DNA from: an archaeon
GTDB taxonomy: Archaea > Thermoproteota > Nitrososphaeria > Nitrososphaerales > CADDZS01
Length of the DNA: 5,906 bases
Reading direction: 5' to 3'
Assembly (NCBI GenBank): GCA_021806865.1
Contig: JAKAPU010000168.1
Span: forward strand, 1-5,906
Under the pieces are notes generated by a model that did no database searches, was not told the DNA's origin, and worked only from the letters and a program-made list of their open reading frames with translations. Every line of letters starts with the position of its first letter. Position 1 is the stretch's first letter. Positions 5,798 through 5,906 of the stretch are shown here, one piece after another. The position numbers and the translations under genes were made by a program.

Positions 5798-5906
5798 CTA
5801 GTGTTTCCTTTCCATCTTGATCCATTCATGGGGCGCGTTTGGATCTGTCCAGATTGAAGCGGCATCCTCTTGTGGTGCAAAAGCCTCTAACATAACCATG
5901 TTTGTC
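5798..5906 (-). CDS. C-terminal fragment of an unidentified protein, possibly a cupin
   Basis: The last 36 codons of a gene entering from the right edge. The peptide reads NMVMLEAFAPQED followed by a polar tail that contains WTDPNAPHEW and ends MERKH, with a TAG stop at 5800-5798. The opening resembles the end of many small cupin-domain proteins, where a final beta strand of the type VMLEVFSPxRED closes the barrel; this is a pattern resemblance only. Of the three minus-strand frames it is the one that ends closest to the next gene, 21 nt before its ATG, and its composition looks like a real protein. If it is a cupin it could be a metal-dependent dioxygenase or isomerase working with the molybdenum hydroxylase, but no metal-binding histidines are in view. 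That a coding frame ends here is fairly sure; the family is not. Confidence 0.6.
   Translation of the reverse strand, partial: TNMVMLEAFAPQEDAASIWTDPNAPHEWIKMERKH

Noticed and set aside
5791..5802. GGAGACTAGTG near 5800 resembling GGAGACGGACTAGTA before the dehydrogenase start, as a shared repeat
   Set aside because: The match is short and gapped, and one copy lies over a stop codon of another gene; it is most likely coincidence.

Overview
The window looks like a piece of a prokaryotic catabolic gene neighbourhood, probably from an archaeon. The evidence for archaea is indirect. The nitrilase gene has an AT-rich box centred about 30 nt before its ATG and no Shine-Dalgarno, as in leaderless archaeal transcripts. 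The alcohol dehydrogenase gene has a similar box at about -32. A gene inside a transcription unit (the molybdenum hydroxylase) instead has a GGTGA ribosome binding site. AGG/AGA arginine codons and ATA isoleucine codons are frequent. G+C is about one half by eye. No rRNA, tRNA or ribosomal protein gene is present to fix the lineage, and a bacterial origin is not excluded.

From right to left on the minus strand, the window opens with the last 36 codons of a gene whose ending resembles a cupin (5798-5906). After 21 nt comes a complete 752-residue large, molybdopterin-binding subunit of the xanthine dehydrogenase/CoxL family (3518-5776). Facing it on the plus strand is a zinc-dependent medium-chain alcohol dehydrogenase (2472-3521). 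The two stop codons overlap tail to tail in one CTAG, and a hairpin followed by a T-tract lies over the end of the dehydrogenase gene. Left of the dehydrogenase is a 117-nt divergent promoter region (2355-2471). A minus-strand group then follows: a nitrilase (1341-2354), an M24-fold Xaa-Pro peptidase/creatinase-like protein (74-1288), and the first 24 codons of a short-chain dehydrogenase (1-72), which starts at TTG 1 nt after the M24 stop.

Together the products are oxidoreductases and C-N hydrolases typical of small-molecule breakdown. The nitrilase could turn a nitrile into an acid and ammonia, the molybdenum enzyme could hydroxylate an aldehyde or N-heterocycle, and the two dehydrogenases could oxidise alcohols or reduce ketones. 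The substrate cannot be read from the sequence. The gaps between genes are all short (1, 52, 117, -4 and 21 nt). No mobile element, CRISPR array or RNA gene was found. The points most worth a second look are the Asp-to-Cys change at a metal-ligand position of the M24 protein, the hairpin-plus-CTAG junction, the molybdenum large subunit without its partner subunits in view, and the atypical active-site motifs of the nitrilase and the molybdenum enzyme.
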